Shown: positions 1 through 6,678 of the stretch, piece after piece
Position numbering within the stretch: position 1 is the stretch's first letter
Layout: each line of letters begins with the position of its first letter
Assembly (NCBI GenBank): GCA_025361995.1
Contig: JANYIP010000293.1
Span: 1-17,435, forward strand
Source: Streptomycetales bacterium
GTDB lineage: Bacteria > Actinomycetota > Actinomycetes > Prado026
Length of the DNA: 17,435 nucleotides
Reading direction: 5' to 3'
Made by a program: the position numbers and the translations under genes
The notes under the pieces: generated by a model
Told to the model about the DNA's origin: nothing
The model's input: only the letters and a program-made list of their open reading frames with translations
Databases searched by the model: none

Positions 1-410
1 CCGGCATCCCGCGGCTCGGCTTCGAGACCGACCACCGCACCATCCCGGCCGAGGTCGGGTGGATCGGCCCAGCTGTGCATCTCGACAAGGGCTGCTACCG
101 CGGGCAGGAGACGGTGGCCCGGGTGCACAACCTCGGCCGCCCGCCTCGCCGGCTCGTCCAGCTCCACCTGGACGGGTCCGATGCAGCCCTGCCGGCCCAC
201 GGCGACCCGGTCTTCGCGGCGGACGGCCGGACCGTCGGCTTCGTCGGTACTGCCGCCCGCCACCACGAGCTCGGCCCGATCGCCCTCGCCCTGGTCAAGC
301 GGACCGTCGAGGACGGCGCGGCGCTGACCGTCGGTGACCCCGAGCGCCCCATCGCCGCCATCCCGAGCACCCCGCCCGCCCCGCCCGCCCCCGTCGATCT
401 TGAGAGATGA
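1..410 (+). CDS. ygfZ: YgfZ/GcvT-family folate-binding protein, C-terminal part (5' end outside window)
   Basis: The reading frame is open from the window edge (first full codon at base 3) to TGA 408-410, so only the last 135 residues or so are seen. The fragment contains K-G-C-Y-R-G-Q-E (bases 87-110), the signature of the YgfZ/COG0354 tetrahydrofolate-binding proteins. These resemble the glycine-cleavage T protein and support Fe-S cluster assembly or repair in the cytoplasm. The motif is followed by the expected beta-barrel-like segment (LVQLHLDG, VGFVGTAARH, ALALVKR). The protein ends in a Pro/Ala-rich tail. GTG 75 is only the first internal start-like codon; the true start lies upstream of the window. 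Its stop overlaps the next gene's start as ATGA (407-410). The family assignment is firm; whether this copy has the Fe-S role is inferred. Confidence 0.9.
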   Translation, partial: GIPRLGFETDHRTIPAEVGWIGPAVHLDKGCYRGQETVARVHNLGRPPRRLVQLHLDGSDAALPAHGDPVFAADGRTVGFVGTAARHHELGPIALALVKRTVEDGAALTVGDPERPIAAIPSTPPAPPAPVDLER

Positions 411-453
411 CCGGGCGACACGCCGGGGGGAACGGTCATTCCTCAAGATCGAC
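393..453. repeat. Long near-perfect inverted repeat spanning the ygfZ stop and the DUF4012 start
   Basis: Arms 393-412 and 434-453 are complementary at 18 of 20 positions. The outer 12 bases (GTCGATCTTGAG / CTCAAGATCGAC) and the inner 6 (ATGACC / GGTCAT) are perfect. The two central positions are one A-C mismatch and one G-T. The 21-base loop is G-rich. In RNA the DUF4012 start codon (407-409) would lie inside the stem. It could be a terminator-like hairpin for ygfZ (no T run follows), a translation-coupling structure, or a REP/MITE-like palindromic element. No second copy was seen in the window. Confidence 0.75.
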
Positions 454-2266
454 ACGGTCGACTCGGTCGACGGGTCCCCGTACGCGCCGCTGGGTCGGGC
501 GCGGGCTGGCTGTCGCCGCACTCGTCGGCATCGCCGCGGCGGCCTGGCTGGGGTGGTCCGGGTGGCGGGCGCGCGACGAGCTGACGCAAGCACATCAGGC
601 CACCGACCAGCTGCGCGCGGCGCTCGTCAGCGGCAACACCTCGGCGGCTCAACTCGCACTTGACCAGGCCACGACGCACGCCCAGAACGCCCGGTCGATG
701 ACCTCCGACATCGTGTGGCGGATCGCGGGCGCTGTCCCGTTCCTCGGGCGTACGCCGAGCGCTGTCACCGCCGCCGCTGCCGACGTCGACGACATCGCCC
801 GCGACGTGCTTCCCGGGCTGGTCGATGTCGGCCGCGGGCTCAACCCGTCGCTGCTGGTGCGCGGCGGCGACCGGATCAACGTCGCGGCGCTTGCCGCCAC
901 CGCTCCCTCGATGCGTCGGGCCTCAGCGGGGCTGGAGCGCGCCCGCGCCACCCTGGACGCGATCTCGCTCGACGGCGTCATCGGCCCGGTCGCCGACGGC
1001 GTACGCATGATCCAGCACCAGCTCGAGGCCGTGGCCGGCGAGCTCGACGCGGCAGCCACCGCCACCCGGCTGCTGCCGCCCATGCTTGGTGCAACCGGCA
1101 CCCGCCGCTACCTCGTGGTCTTCCAGAACAACGCCGAGTCCCGTGGCACAGGTGGCCTGGTCGGCGCCTTCGGGGTCGTCCAGGCCAGCAAGGGTCAGCT
1201 GTCGGTCGTACGGCTGGGGTCCGACACCGAGCTGATGTCGGCCGCCGCCCCCGTCGTCGACCTCGGCCCCGCGTACCGCCTGCTCTTCGGGGACAGCCCC
1301 GGCCTGTGGGTCAACACCAACCTGTCAGCGCACTTCCCGTCCGCCGCGATCCAGCAGCTCGAGCTCTGGCGCCGGCAGTACGGCGAGCGGCTCGACGGCG
1401 TGATCGCCATCGACCCGGTCGCGCTCGGCTATCTCCTCACCGCTGCCGGCCCGGCGACCCTGCCGGGTGGGGAGCAGGTCACCGGCAGCCGCGTCGCCGA
1501 CCTGACCATGCGCGAGGTGTACGCCAGGTACGCCGCGCCGTCCCAGGTCACCGAGCGCAAGGCCTTCCTCCAGGTCGTGGCGAAGGCCGTGCTCACCCAG
1601 GTCCTGACCGGCGTGGGCAGCTCGCAGGCCGAGCTGCGCGCGCTCGGCCAGGCGGCCAGTGAGCGCCGCCTCCTCGTCTACAGCGCGCACGCCGACGAGG
1701 AGGCCGGGCTCGCTGCCACCGAGCTGGGTGGCGTCGTCGACGCTGCCCCCGGGCCGTACGCCGCCCTGGCCGTCGACAACGCCTCGGGCAGCAAGATCGA
1801 CTACTACCTCGACCGACGACTGGCGTACCTCCTCGGCAGCTGTCCGGTCGCCGGGGCACTTCGCTCGTCCAGCATCACGGTGACCGTGCACGACGGGGCT
1901 CCAGCCACCGGCCTTCCTGCGTACGCGGCGTACAGGCTCGATCGTGGCCCGCTCAACACCCCGCAGGGTCGTGGCGGGGATGGTTCCGCGCGGGACACCC
2001 TGCTCGTGTACGCCGCCGTCGGCTCACGGCTCACCAGGGCCACGCTCGACGGCGTCACGGTGTCGGCCACGCCAGGGGTGGACGGGGCAAGCCCGGGCCG
2101 GCCCGTCTACGTCGTCTCGGTGGTGCTGGCTGCCGGTCAGACGAGAACTCTCGTGCTCCAGCTCCAGGAGCCGGTGGTCGACGTCGCCCCTCGCGGGTGG
2201 GTGCAGCCGCTCGTACGTCCCGGGTTGGTCTCGCTCCCTACGGTCGCGGCGACCTCCTGCCGATAG
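407..2266 (+). CDS. DUF4012 domain membrane protein of the polysaccharide locus
   Basis: This 619-residue protein matches the DUF4012 family, which is common beside actinobacterial surface-polysaccharide genes but has no established biochemical role. The N-terminus is short, basic and cytoplasmic, with three R-S-T triplets (about residues 14-22), then one membrane segment (about 31-50). An Ala-rich, probably helical extracellular part follows, with the family's V-P-F-L-G-R-T at 110-116. The core motif FQNNAE...RGTGG is at 239-250. ATG 407 is the only usual start codon in frame before the membrane segment; GAGAG lies just before it. The start overlaps the ygfZ stop (ATGA) and sits inside an inverted repeat. 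The protein is probably anchored with its bulk outside, so a role in export, assembly or attachment of the polymer is inferred from context only. Confidence 0.88.
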   Translation: MTGRHAGGNGHSSRSTRSTRSTGPRTRRWVGRGLAVAALVGIAAAAWLGWSGWRARDELTQAHQATDQLRAALVSGNTSAAQLALDQATTHAQNARSMTSDIVWRIAGAVPFLGRTPSAVTAAAADVDDIARDVLPGLVDVGRGLNPSLLVRGGDRINVAALAATAPSMRRASAGLERARATLDAISLDGVIGPVADGVRMIQHQLEAVAGELDAAATATRLLPPMLGATGTRRYLVVFQNNAESRGTGGLVGAFGVVQASKGQLSVVRLGSDTELMSAAAPVVDLGPAYRLLFGDSPGLWVNTNLSAHFPSAAIQQLELWRRQYGERLDGVIAIDPVALGYLLTAAGPATLPGGEQVTGSRVADLTMREVYARYAAPSQVTERKAFLQVVAKAVLTQVLTGVGSSQAELRALGQAASERRLLVYSAHADEEAGLAATELGGVVDAAPGPYAALAVDNASGSKIDYYLDRRLAYLLGSCPVAGALRSSSITVTVHDGAPATGLPAYAAYRLDRGPLNTPQGRGGDGSARDTLLVYAAVGSRLTRATLDGVTVSATPGVDGASPGRPVYVVSVVLAAGQTRTLVLQLQEPVVDVAPRGWVQPLVRPGLVSLPTVAATSCR

Positions 2267-2278
2267 AGACAGGAGGTC
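2251..2278 (+). terminator. Stem-loop overlapping the DUF4012 stop codon
   Basis: A perfect 9-bp inverted repeat pairs GACCTCCTG (2251-2259) with CAGGAGGTC (2270-2278), with a 10-base loop that holds the TAG stop (2264-2266). No T run follows, so it could be a weak terminator, an attenuator, or an RNA stabiliser between the DUF4012 gene and the LPHTG gene. The right arm contains AGGAGG, a perfect Shine-Dalgarno-like hexamer (2271-2276), held in the stem. It is too far from ATG 2303 to be that gene's own RBS. Confidence 0.45.
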
Positions 2279-2302
2279 TGTCGTCTAGGTAGGGAGAGTC
2301 CG

Positions 2303-2902
2303 ATGCGGATCATCCGCTTCGTCGCCACTGTGGCCGGTGCCGGTCTGGTGCTGCTCGCAGGGTCCGCGACCGCCGCGTCCGCTACGCCCACGTACCCGCC
2401 CCCCGCGCCGGTGCTCACTGTCAGCGCTAACTCGATCGTCGCCGGCGGCCACGTCGGCATCACCGGCAGCGGGTTCCTGCCTGGCTCCAGTGCCAGCGTC
2501 ACCTGGACGGGCTCGGGTGCGCTCGGGGTCGGTGGCAAGGCCTTCGGGACCGCGGCGGGCGTGCTCCGGATGGGCGCGAAGTCGTTGACGGCCAGCGCCG
2601 CCGGCATCGTCAGCTCGAGCATCACGCTGACCAGTGAGGGCGACCACACGATCACCCTTGCCGGCACGGCGGCCGACGGCACCCCCACCTCCCTCTCGAC
2701 TGTCGTCACCGTCAGCGCGGCCACGGTCGCCGAATCCCTGCCGCACACCGGGGCACCGATCCTGCTCTACACCGGCGGCGGTCTCATGCTCGTGCTGCTC
2801 GGCCTCCTCGTGGTCATGGTGGTCCGCAAGCGCCGCCGCGAGTCGGCTGTTGCCGTCCCTGTCGCAGTGGCACCGCCGGTCCAGCAGCCCGTCGCCTACT
2901 GA
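2303..2902 (+). CDS. Secreted LPXTG-type (LPHTG) cell-wall-anchored protein
   Basis: A 199-residue exported protein. Residues 1-28 form a signal peptide: R near the N-terminus, a hydrophobic core, and cleavage likely after an A-x-A in SATAASA. The mature part (about 29-145) is Pro/Ser/Thr/Gly-rich with short beta-type stretches, resembling an Ig-like fold (ITGSGFLPGSSASVTW). At the C-terminus is a sortase signal: LPHTG at 146-150, a membrane helix at about 152-174, and the basic stop KRRR at 176-179. Some 20 residues follow the basic cluster (Val/Ala/Pro-rich), a longer tail than most sortase substrates have. The RBS AGGGAG (2291-2296) lies 6 bases before ATG. Its function is unknown; it may be a wall protein associated with the polysaccharide. 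No sortase gene is in the window. Confidence 0.85.
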   Translation: MRIIRFVATVAGAGLVLLAGSATAASATPTYPPPAPVLTVSANSIVAGGHVGITGSGFLPGSSASVTWTGSGALGVGGKAFGTAAGVLRMGAKSLTASAAGIVSSSITLTSEGDHTITLAGTAADGTPTSLSTVVTVSAATVAESLPHTGAPILLYTGGGLMLVLLGLLVVMVVRKRRRESAVAVPVAVAPPVQQPVAY

Positions 2903-2964
2903 CCTTCCCGCCTGTCCCGCCCGCCTTCGCACGACGAGCTGCTCCCTCGCGTCATGATGGACCG

Positions 2965-3435
2965 ATGAGCGCCCACCTGACCTTTCGAGCCGCGGTGCCG
3001 GCCGACTACGACGCGATGGTCGCCGTCGTCGACACGTGGTGGGGCCGACCGATCGCCGGTGCTCTGCAACGAGTCTTCCTCGACCACTTCTCCCGTACCA
3101 GCCTGGTCGCCGAGCGCAGCGTCGACGGTGAGCCGGTCCAGCTCGCCGGCTTCCTCGTCGGCTTCCCCTCAGCCGCCGATGCCGAGCAGGCGTACATCCA
3201 CTTCGTGGGAGTGGATCCTGCGCTCCGCGGGTCAGGGCTGGGACGTGTGCTGTACAAGCAGTTCTTCGACCTGATGCGTTCGCAGGGGCGCACAGTGGTG
3301 CACGCGGTGACGTCGCCGGTGAACACCGGGTCCATCGCCTTCCACCAGGCGCTCGGGTTCAGCGCGGGCGAGCCGGTCGTCGACTACGACGGGCCGGGTG
3401 CCGACCGCGTGGTCTTCACCCGTTCGCTCAGCTAG
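2965..3435 (+). CDS. GNAT-family N-acetyltransferase
   Basis: A 156-residue protein with the GNAT fold: an N-terminal strand (LTFRAAVPADYDAM, residues 5-18) and the acetyl-CoA pyrophosphate-binding motif V-x-P-x-x-R-G-S-G-L-G-R at about 83-94. Late elements N120 and FHQALGF (126-132) also match. It would transfer an acetyl group from acetyl-CoA to an amine; the substrate cannot be told from sequence. A link to the polysaccharide (acetylation of an amino sugar) is possible, but GNAT genes occur everywhere. ATG 2965 starts exactly at the conserved first strand. The stop TAG (3433-3435) shares the palindrome CTAG with the stop of the convergent BY-kinase gene, so the two coding regions overlap by 3 bases with no room for a terminator. 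Confidence 0.9.
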   Translation: MSAHLTFRAAVPADYDAMVAVVDTWWGRPIAGALQRVFLDHFSRTSLVAERSVDGEPVQLAGFLVGFPSAADAEQAYIHFVGVDPALRGSGLGRVLYKQFFDLMRSQGRTVVHAVTSPVNTGSIAFHQALGFSAGEPVVDYDGPGADRVVFTRSLS

Positions 3436-4880
3436 CGGTGCGCGCGCCGGGCCATCCGGGTGTCCGGGAGAACGTCGCCCTGCGAGGTCACCGAGTTGAT
3501 CCGAGGCCGGTCGGTACGGCTCTTGTAGCTGTAGCCGTACCCGTAGCCGTACGCGTAGGCGTCCGGACCCTTGGTGGGCGCCATGTTCATGACCGTGCCG
3601 AGCACCCGTGCGTCCACAGTGGACAGGGCGTTGGCGGTGCGCTCCAGCTGCTCGCGCTTCGTCTTGCCGTAGCGCACCACGATCACGGCGCCGTCGCAGA
3701 TCCGCGACAGGACGGCCGCGTCAGTGACCGGGAGCAGCGGGGGCGCATCGATGATGATGACGTCGAAACGCTGCTGCAGCTGGCGGAGCAGCGCCACCAT
3801 GTGCCCCGATCCGAGAAGCTCCGACGGGTTCGGCGGGATCGGGCCGGAGGCCAGAACAGCGAGCCCAGAGCGTCCCCAGGTCTGGAGCGCGTCGTCCAGG
3901 GTGGCCCGGCCGATGAGCACCGACGTCAGGCCCACGGAGCCCTCGACGCCCAGGTACTCCGCGATCTTCGGACGGCGCAGGTCGCTCTCCACGAGCGCGA
4001 CCCGGATCCCTGCCTGCGCCAGTGTGATGGCGAGGTTGCACGCGGTGGTCGACTTGCCTTCTCCGGCGACAGCCGAGGTGATGACGACCGTGCGTGGCGG
4101 GTGGTCGATGTCGACGAACTGCAAGTTGGTACGCAGCGTGCGGAAGGACTCCGAGCGCTGCGAGGTCGGGTCGATCGCGGTGACCAGCGGCGACTTCTGC
4201 GCGTCGTGGTCGTACGCGATCATGCCCAGGGTGCCGGCACCGGTGATCTTCACCAGGTCCTCCACCCGCTTGATCGTGGTGTCGAGGGAGTCGCGTAGAA
4301 CCGCGAGCCCGACGCCCAGCGCCAGCCCGAGCAGGAACCCGAGGCCGAGGTTCAGTTTCGTCCGCGGCGAGACAGGGAGCAGCGGCAAGTCAGCCTGCTT
4401 GACCACCGTCAGCTTGACCGGGGCAGGCCCACCTGAGACCGGGGTCTCGAGAATGCGCACCTGATCTGCAAACTCGGCGCTCACTGCGTTCGCGATATCC
4501 CGAGCCCGAGATGCGGATGGGTCGTCCACCGACACGTTGATCAGGACGGTGTCCAGCGGTGCTGTGGCGGAGACTTGCTTGGCGAGCTGGTCCGCCGAGA
4601 CGCTGAGCCCGAGCTGGGCGATGACGGGCCCGAGGACGGCAGGGGTGTTGACGATCTGCGCGTAGGACTTCACTCGCTGCTGCGTGAAGAGGCCACCCTG
4701 GTTGGCGTCTGCCAGGCTGGTATCGGCCGACTGGGCCGAGACGAACAGCTGAGTCTGGGCTTCGTACACCGGCTTGGCGATAGCGCTTGCGCCGTAGGCC
4801 GCGCCAGTCGCCAGGAGAACGCAGGTCACGATCGTGAGCCACCGCTTGCGCAGCATGCGTCCGTAGTCGCGCAGATCCAT
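3432..4880 (-). CDS. Polysaccharide co-polymerase / tyrosine autokinase (Wzz domain fused to BY-kinase)
   Basis: This 482-residue inner-membrane protein controls polymer length and export by cycles of tyrosine autophosphorylation. It has a Wzz domain with two membrane segments (about 14-34 and 176-196) around an extracytoplasmic loop ending in the Pro-rich PLLPVSPRTK. The cytoplasmic BY-kinase domain has Walker A SAVAGEGKST (269-278), Walker A' VALVESD (294-300) and Walker B VIIIDAP (374-380). The tail has six tyrosines in strict alternation (Y442, 444, 446, 448, 450, 452), the expected autophosphorylation cluster. ATG 4880 has GGGAGA (complement of 4887-4892) 6 bases upstream. The gene starts 14 bases after fcl and is probably co-transcribed with it. 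The cognate low-molecular-weight phosphatase is not in the window. Confidence 0.95.
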   Translation of the reverse strand: MDLRDYGRMLRKRWLTIVTCVLLATGAAYGASAIAKPVYEAQTQLFVSAQSADTSLADANQGGLFTQQRVKSYAQIVNTPAVLGPVIAQLGLSVSADQLAKQVSATAPLDTVLINVSVDDPSASRARDIANAVSAEFADQVRILETPVSGGPAPVKLTVVKQADLPLLPVSPRTKLNLGLGFLLGLALGVGLAVLRDSLDTTIKRVEDLVKITGAGTLGMIAYDHDAQKSPLVTAIDPTSQRSESFRTLRTNLQFVDIDHPPRTVVITSAVAGEGKSTTACNLAITLAQAGIRVALVESDLRRPKIAEYLGVEGSVGLTSVLIGRATLDDALQTWGRSGLAVLASGPIPPNPSELLGSGHMVALLRQLQQRFDVIIIDAPPLLPVTDAAVLSRICDGAVIVVRYGKTKREQLERTANALSTVDARVLGTVMNMAPTKGPDAYAYGYGYGYSYKSRTDRPRINSVTSQGDVLPDTRMARRAHR

Positions 4881-4894
4881 CGCGTGTCTCCCGT

Positions 4895-5863
4895 TCAGTC
4901 GCGCAGGTCGGCCTCATGCTCGACGTACCACTCGTAGGTCGAGCGGACTCCTTCGTCGAGTGGTATCTCGGCCGACCAACCCGTTTCCTGGATACGTGAG
5001 ACGTCGAGGAGTTTTCTGGGGGTGCCGTCGGGCTTGGCCGTGTCCCACTCGAGGGACCCCTCGAATCCGACGATTCCGGCCACCAGCTCGGCCAGGGCGC
5101 GGATGGACAGGTCAACGCCCACGCCAACGTTGATGGGCGAAGGGTCGTCGTACGCCTCGAGAAGAAAGAGACAAGCCCGAGCGAGGTCATCCACGTGCAA
5201 GAACTCACGCCTAGGGGTCCCTGATCCCCACAGCGTCACTGTCTCTGTTCCGCTGGTCCTGGCCTCGTGGAACCGGCGGATCATGGCCGGCAGGACGTGC
5301 GATCCGGCGAGATCGAAGTTGTCACCTGGGCCATAGAGGTTCGTTGGCATCGCGCTGATGAAGGACGCCTCGTGCTGTCGGCGCAGCGCCTGTACCTGAA
5401 GGACCCCCGCGATCTTGGCGATCGCGTACGCGTCGTTGGTGGGCTCCAGCAGACCGGTGAGGAGTGACGACTCCTTGATGGGTTGCTCGGCAAGGCGCGG
5501 GTAGATGCAGGATGAGCCGAGGAACAGCAGCCGCTCCACCCCGAACATGTACGCCGCGTCCAGTACGTTGACCTGGATGCGCAGATTGTCCGAGAGGAAG
5601 TCGGCCGGCTCGGTCGAGTTGGCAAGAATCCCGCCCACCCGAGCAGCGGCCAGCACGACATACTCAGGACGCTCCTCGTCGAAGAACGTGAAGACCGCGT
5701 CGCGCTCGCGCAGATCGAGCTCGCTGGACGTCCGGCCGAGCAGGCTGTCGAAGCCCTGGTCGTCCAGGTGCCGCCAGACTGCTGACCCGACCAGCCCTCG
5801 ATGCCCAGCCACGTAGACGCGGCCGTCACGGGGGAGGGGCCCAAGGCCGCGTGACGTGGTCAT
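4895..5863 (-). CDS. fcl: GDP-L-fucose synthase
   Basis: A 322-residue extended SDR enzyme that converts GDP-4-keto-6-deoxymannose to GDP-L-fucose by 3,5-epimerisation and NADPH reduction, the step after Gmd. The nucleotide-binding motif is G-H-R-G-L-V-G (20-26). The family-specific LGSSCIYP is at 115-122, with the catalytic Y146-x-x-x-K150 (YAIAK). NLYGPGDNFD (175-184) and RREFLHVDDLARA (218-230) are also typical. ATG 5863 was chosen because it gives the usual family length and places the Rossmann motif near the N-terminus; the frame stays open to 5998, but the extra 45 residues look unlike the family. No clear Shine-Dalgarno precedes ATG 5863. A small inverted repeat sits 3-23 bases upstream. 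It is the first gene of the fcl / BY-kinase unit. Confidence 0.95.
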   Translation of the reverse strand: MTTSRGLGPLPRDGRVYVAGHRGLVGSAVWRHLDDQGFDSLLGRTSSELDLRERDAVFTFFDEERPEYVVLAAARVGGILANSTEPADFLSDNLRIQVNVLDAAYMFGVERLLFLGSSCIYPRLAEQPIKESSLLTGLLEPTNDAYAIAKIAGVLQVQALRRQHEASFISAMPTNLYGPGDNFDLAGSHVLPAMIRRFHEARTSGTETVTLWGSGTPRREFLHVDDLARACLFLLEAYDDPSPINVGVGVDLSIRALAELVAGIVGFEGSLEWDTAKPDGTPRKLLDVSRIQETGWSAEIPLDEGVRSTYEWYVEHEADLRD

Positions 5864-5945
5864 TGGTTCGCAGAATAGTCGCGAACGATTGTCCCGCTGC
5901 TGTGCCGTGCCGTGACCGCGTGGGGTGCTGGTGAGTCGCTGATCG
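5864..5945. promoter_or_regulatory. Divergent intergenic region between fcl and the methyltransferase-like gene
   Basis: These 82 bases separate two divergent units, so promoters for both probably lie here. A perfect 6-bp inverted repeat, GTTCGC (5866-5871) and GCGAAC (5881-5886), separated by 9 bases, abuts the fcl start codon. It could be an operator, or a hairpin in the fcl leader. A short GTGCC/GTG run lies to its right. I see no confident -10/-35 pair. Confidence 0.4.
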
Positions 5946-6617
5946 ATGAGGTATGTCTCTGGTATGCGAATGCTCGACAAGCTCCTAGGGGTCAGCACGG
6001 ACCGACGGAGCCGCTTTCACTCCCGACGGGGCAGGCTTCTGCCTGCTCGGGAGATCGTGCGCGCGCCCGAGCTCCTGGTGGGCAGGCTTCGCAGATCGTT
6101 CGCCGAGCCCGAACCATGGATGGCCAGCGGCGCGGTTGCCGAGCTGGATCGTCTCTTACGACCTCACATGACCCTGCTTGAACTCGGCTCCGGGACGTCG
6201 ACGGTCTGGTACGCCAAGCGGACGAAGTCGACAACGAGCATCGAAGACCACGCGGAGTGGGCCGACCAGGTGACGGTGATGGTGATGGATCTGCCCAACG
6301 TCGATCTGCGCCGCGTCGCTTCGATGAGCGAGGGGTTGGACACACTCGCTGGTGATCAGTTCGACGTGGTCATCGTGGATCACACCGACACGCCCGAGCT
6401 GACGCGCGTCGATGCAATTCGGGCGCTGAAGGATCGCGTGGGCATCGTGGTTCTGGACGACAGTGACCGTGTTGCCTACCTGGAAGCGGACGCCGTGCTC
6501 GCCGGCTGGTCCCGCAAGCGCTTCGTGTCCCTGCGGGCTACGCCCTTCCAAGCCACGGAGACGACGATCTACCGCCGTCCAGCCGATGGCGAGACGGTTG
6601 TCGGGCCCGCTGTCTAG
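5946..6617 (+). CDS. SAM-dependent methyltransferase-like protein
   Basis: Up to 223 residues with a class I methyltransferase-like Rossmann core. The glycine-rich motif I is LLELGSGTST (77-86), and the acidic end of strand 2 is SIEDHAEW (98-105). DQFDVVIVDHTD (137-148) stands for strand 4, and IVVLDDSD (167-174) for strand 5. It may methylate a sugar or another polymer component, but the substrate is unknown and the family also has non-methylating relatives. In-frame starts ATG 5946, 5964 and 5970 all lack a strong RBS; GAGG at 5948-5951 would best serve 5964 or 5970, so the protein may be 6-8 residues shorter. It opens the + strand unit leading to gmd, 61 bases downstream. Confidence 0.7.
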   Translation: MRYVSGMRMLDKLLGVSTDRRSRFHSRRGRLLPAREIVRAPELLVGRLRRSFAEPEPWMASGAVAELDRLLRPHMTLLELGSGTSTVWYAKRTKSTTSIEDHAEWADQVTVMVMDLPNVDLRRVASMSEGLDTLAGDQFDVVIVDHTDTPELTRVDAIRALKDRVGIVVLDDSDRVAYLEADAVLAGWSRKRFVSLRATPFQATETTIYRRPADGETVVGPAV

Positions 6618-6678
6618 GGCACTGAGACGTTAGCCCGATTGGCTCAAGCACGAGCGTGGATCCGCCGAGGATGAGCGT

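Noticed and set aside
715..1662. A 315-codon + strand frame within the DUF4012 gene
   Set aside because: Arg/Pro-rich shadow of the DUF4012 coding frame, which has clear family motifs.
4390..5208. A 272-codon - strand frame spanning the fcl / BY-kinase junction
   Set aside because: It overlaps both genes out of frame; both neighbours have catalytic motifs in their own frames.
5866..5886. Possible LexA/SOS box at the fcl start
   Set aside because: The half-sites are in the reverse order (GTTCG first, CGAAC second) with 9-base spacing, unlike the actinobacterial SOS box.
6618..6678. Terminator between the methyltransferase-like gene and gmd
   Set aside because: Only a short imperfect TTAGCC/GGCTCAA pairing is present; not enough to call.
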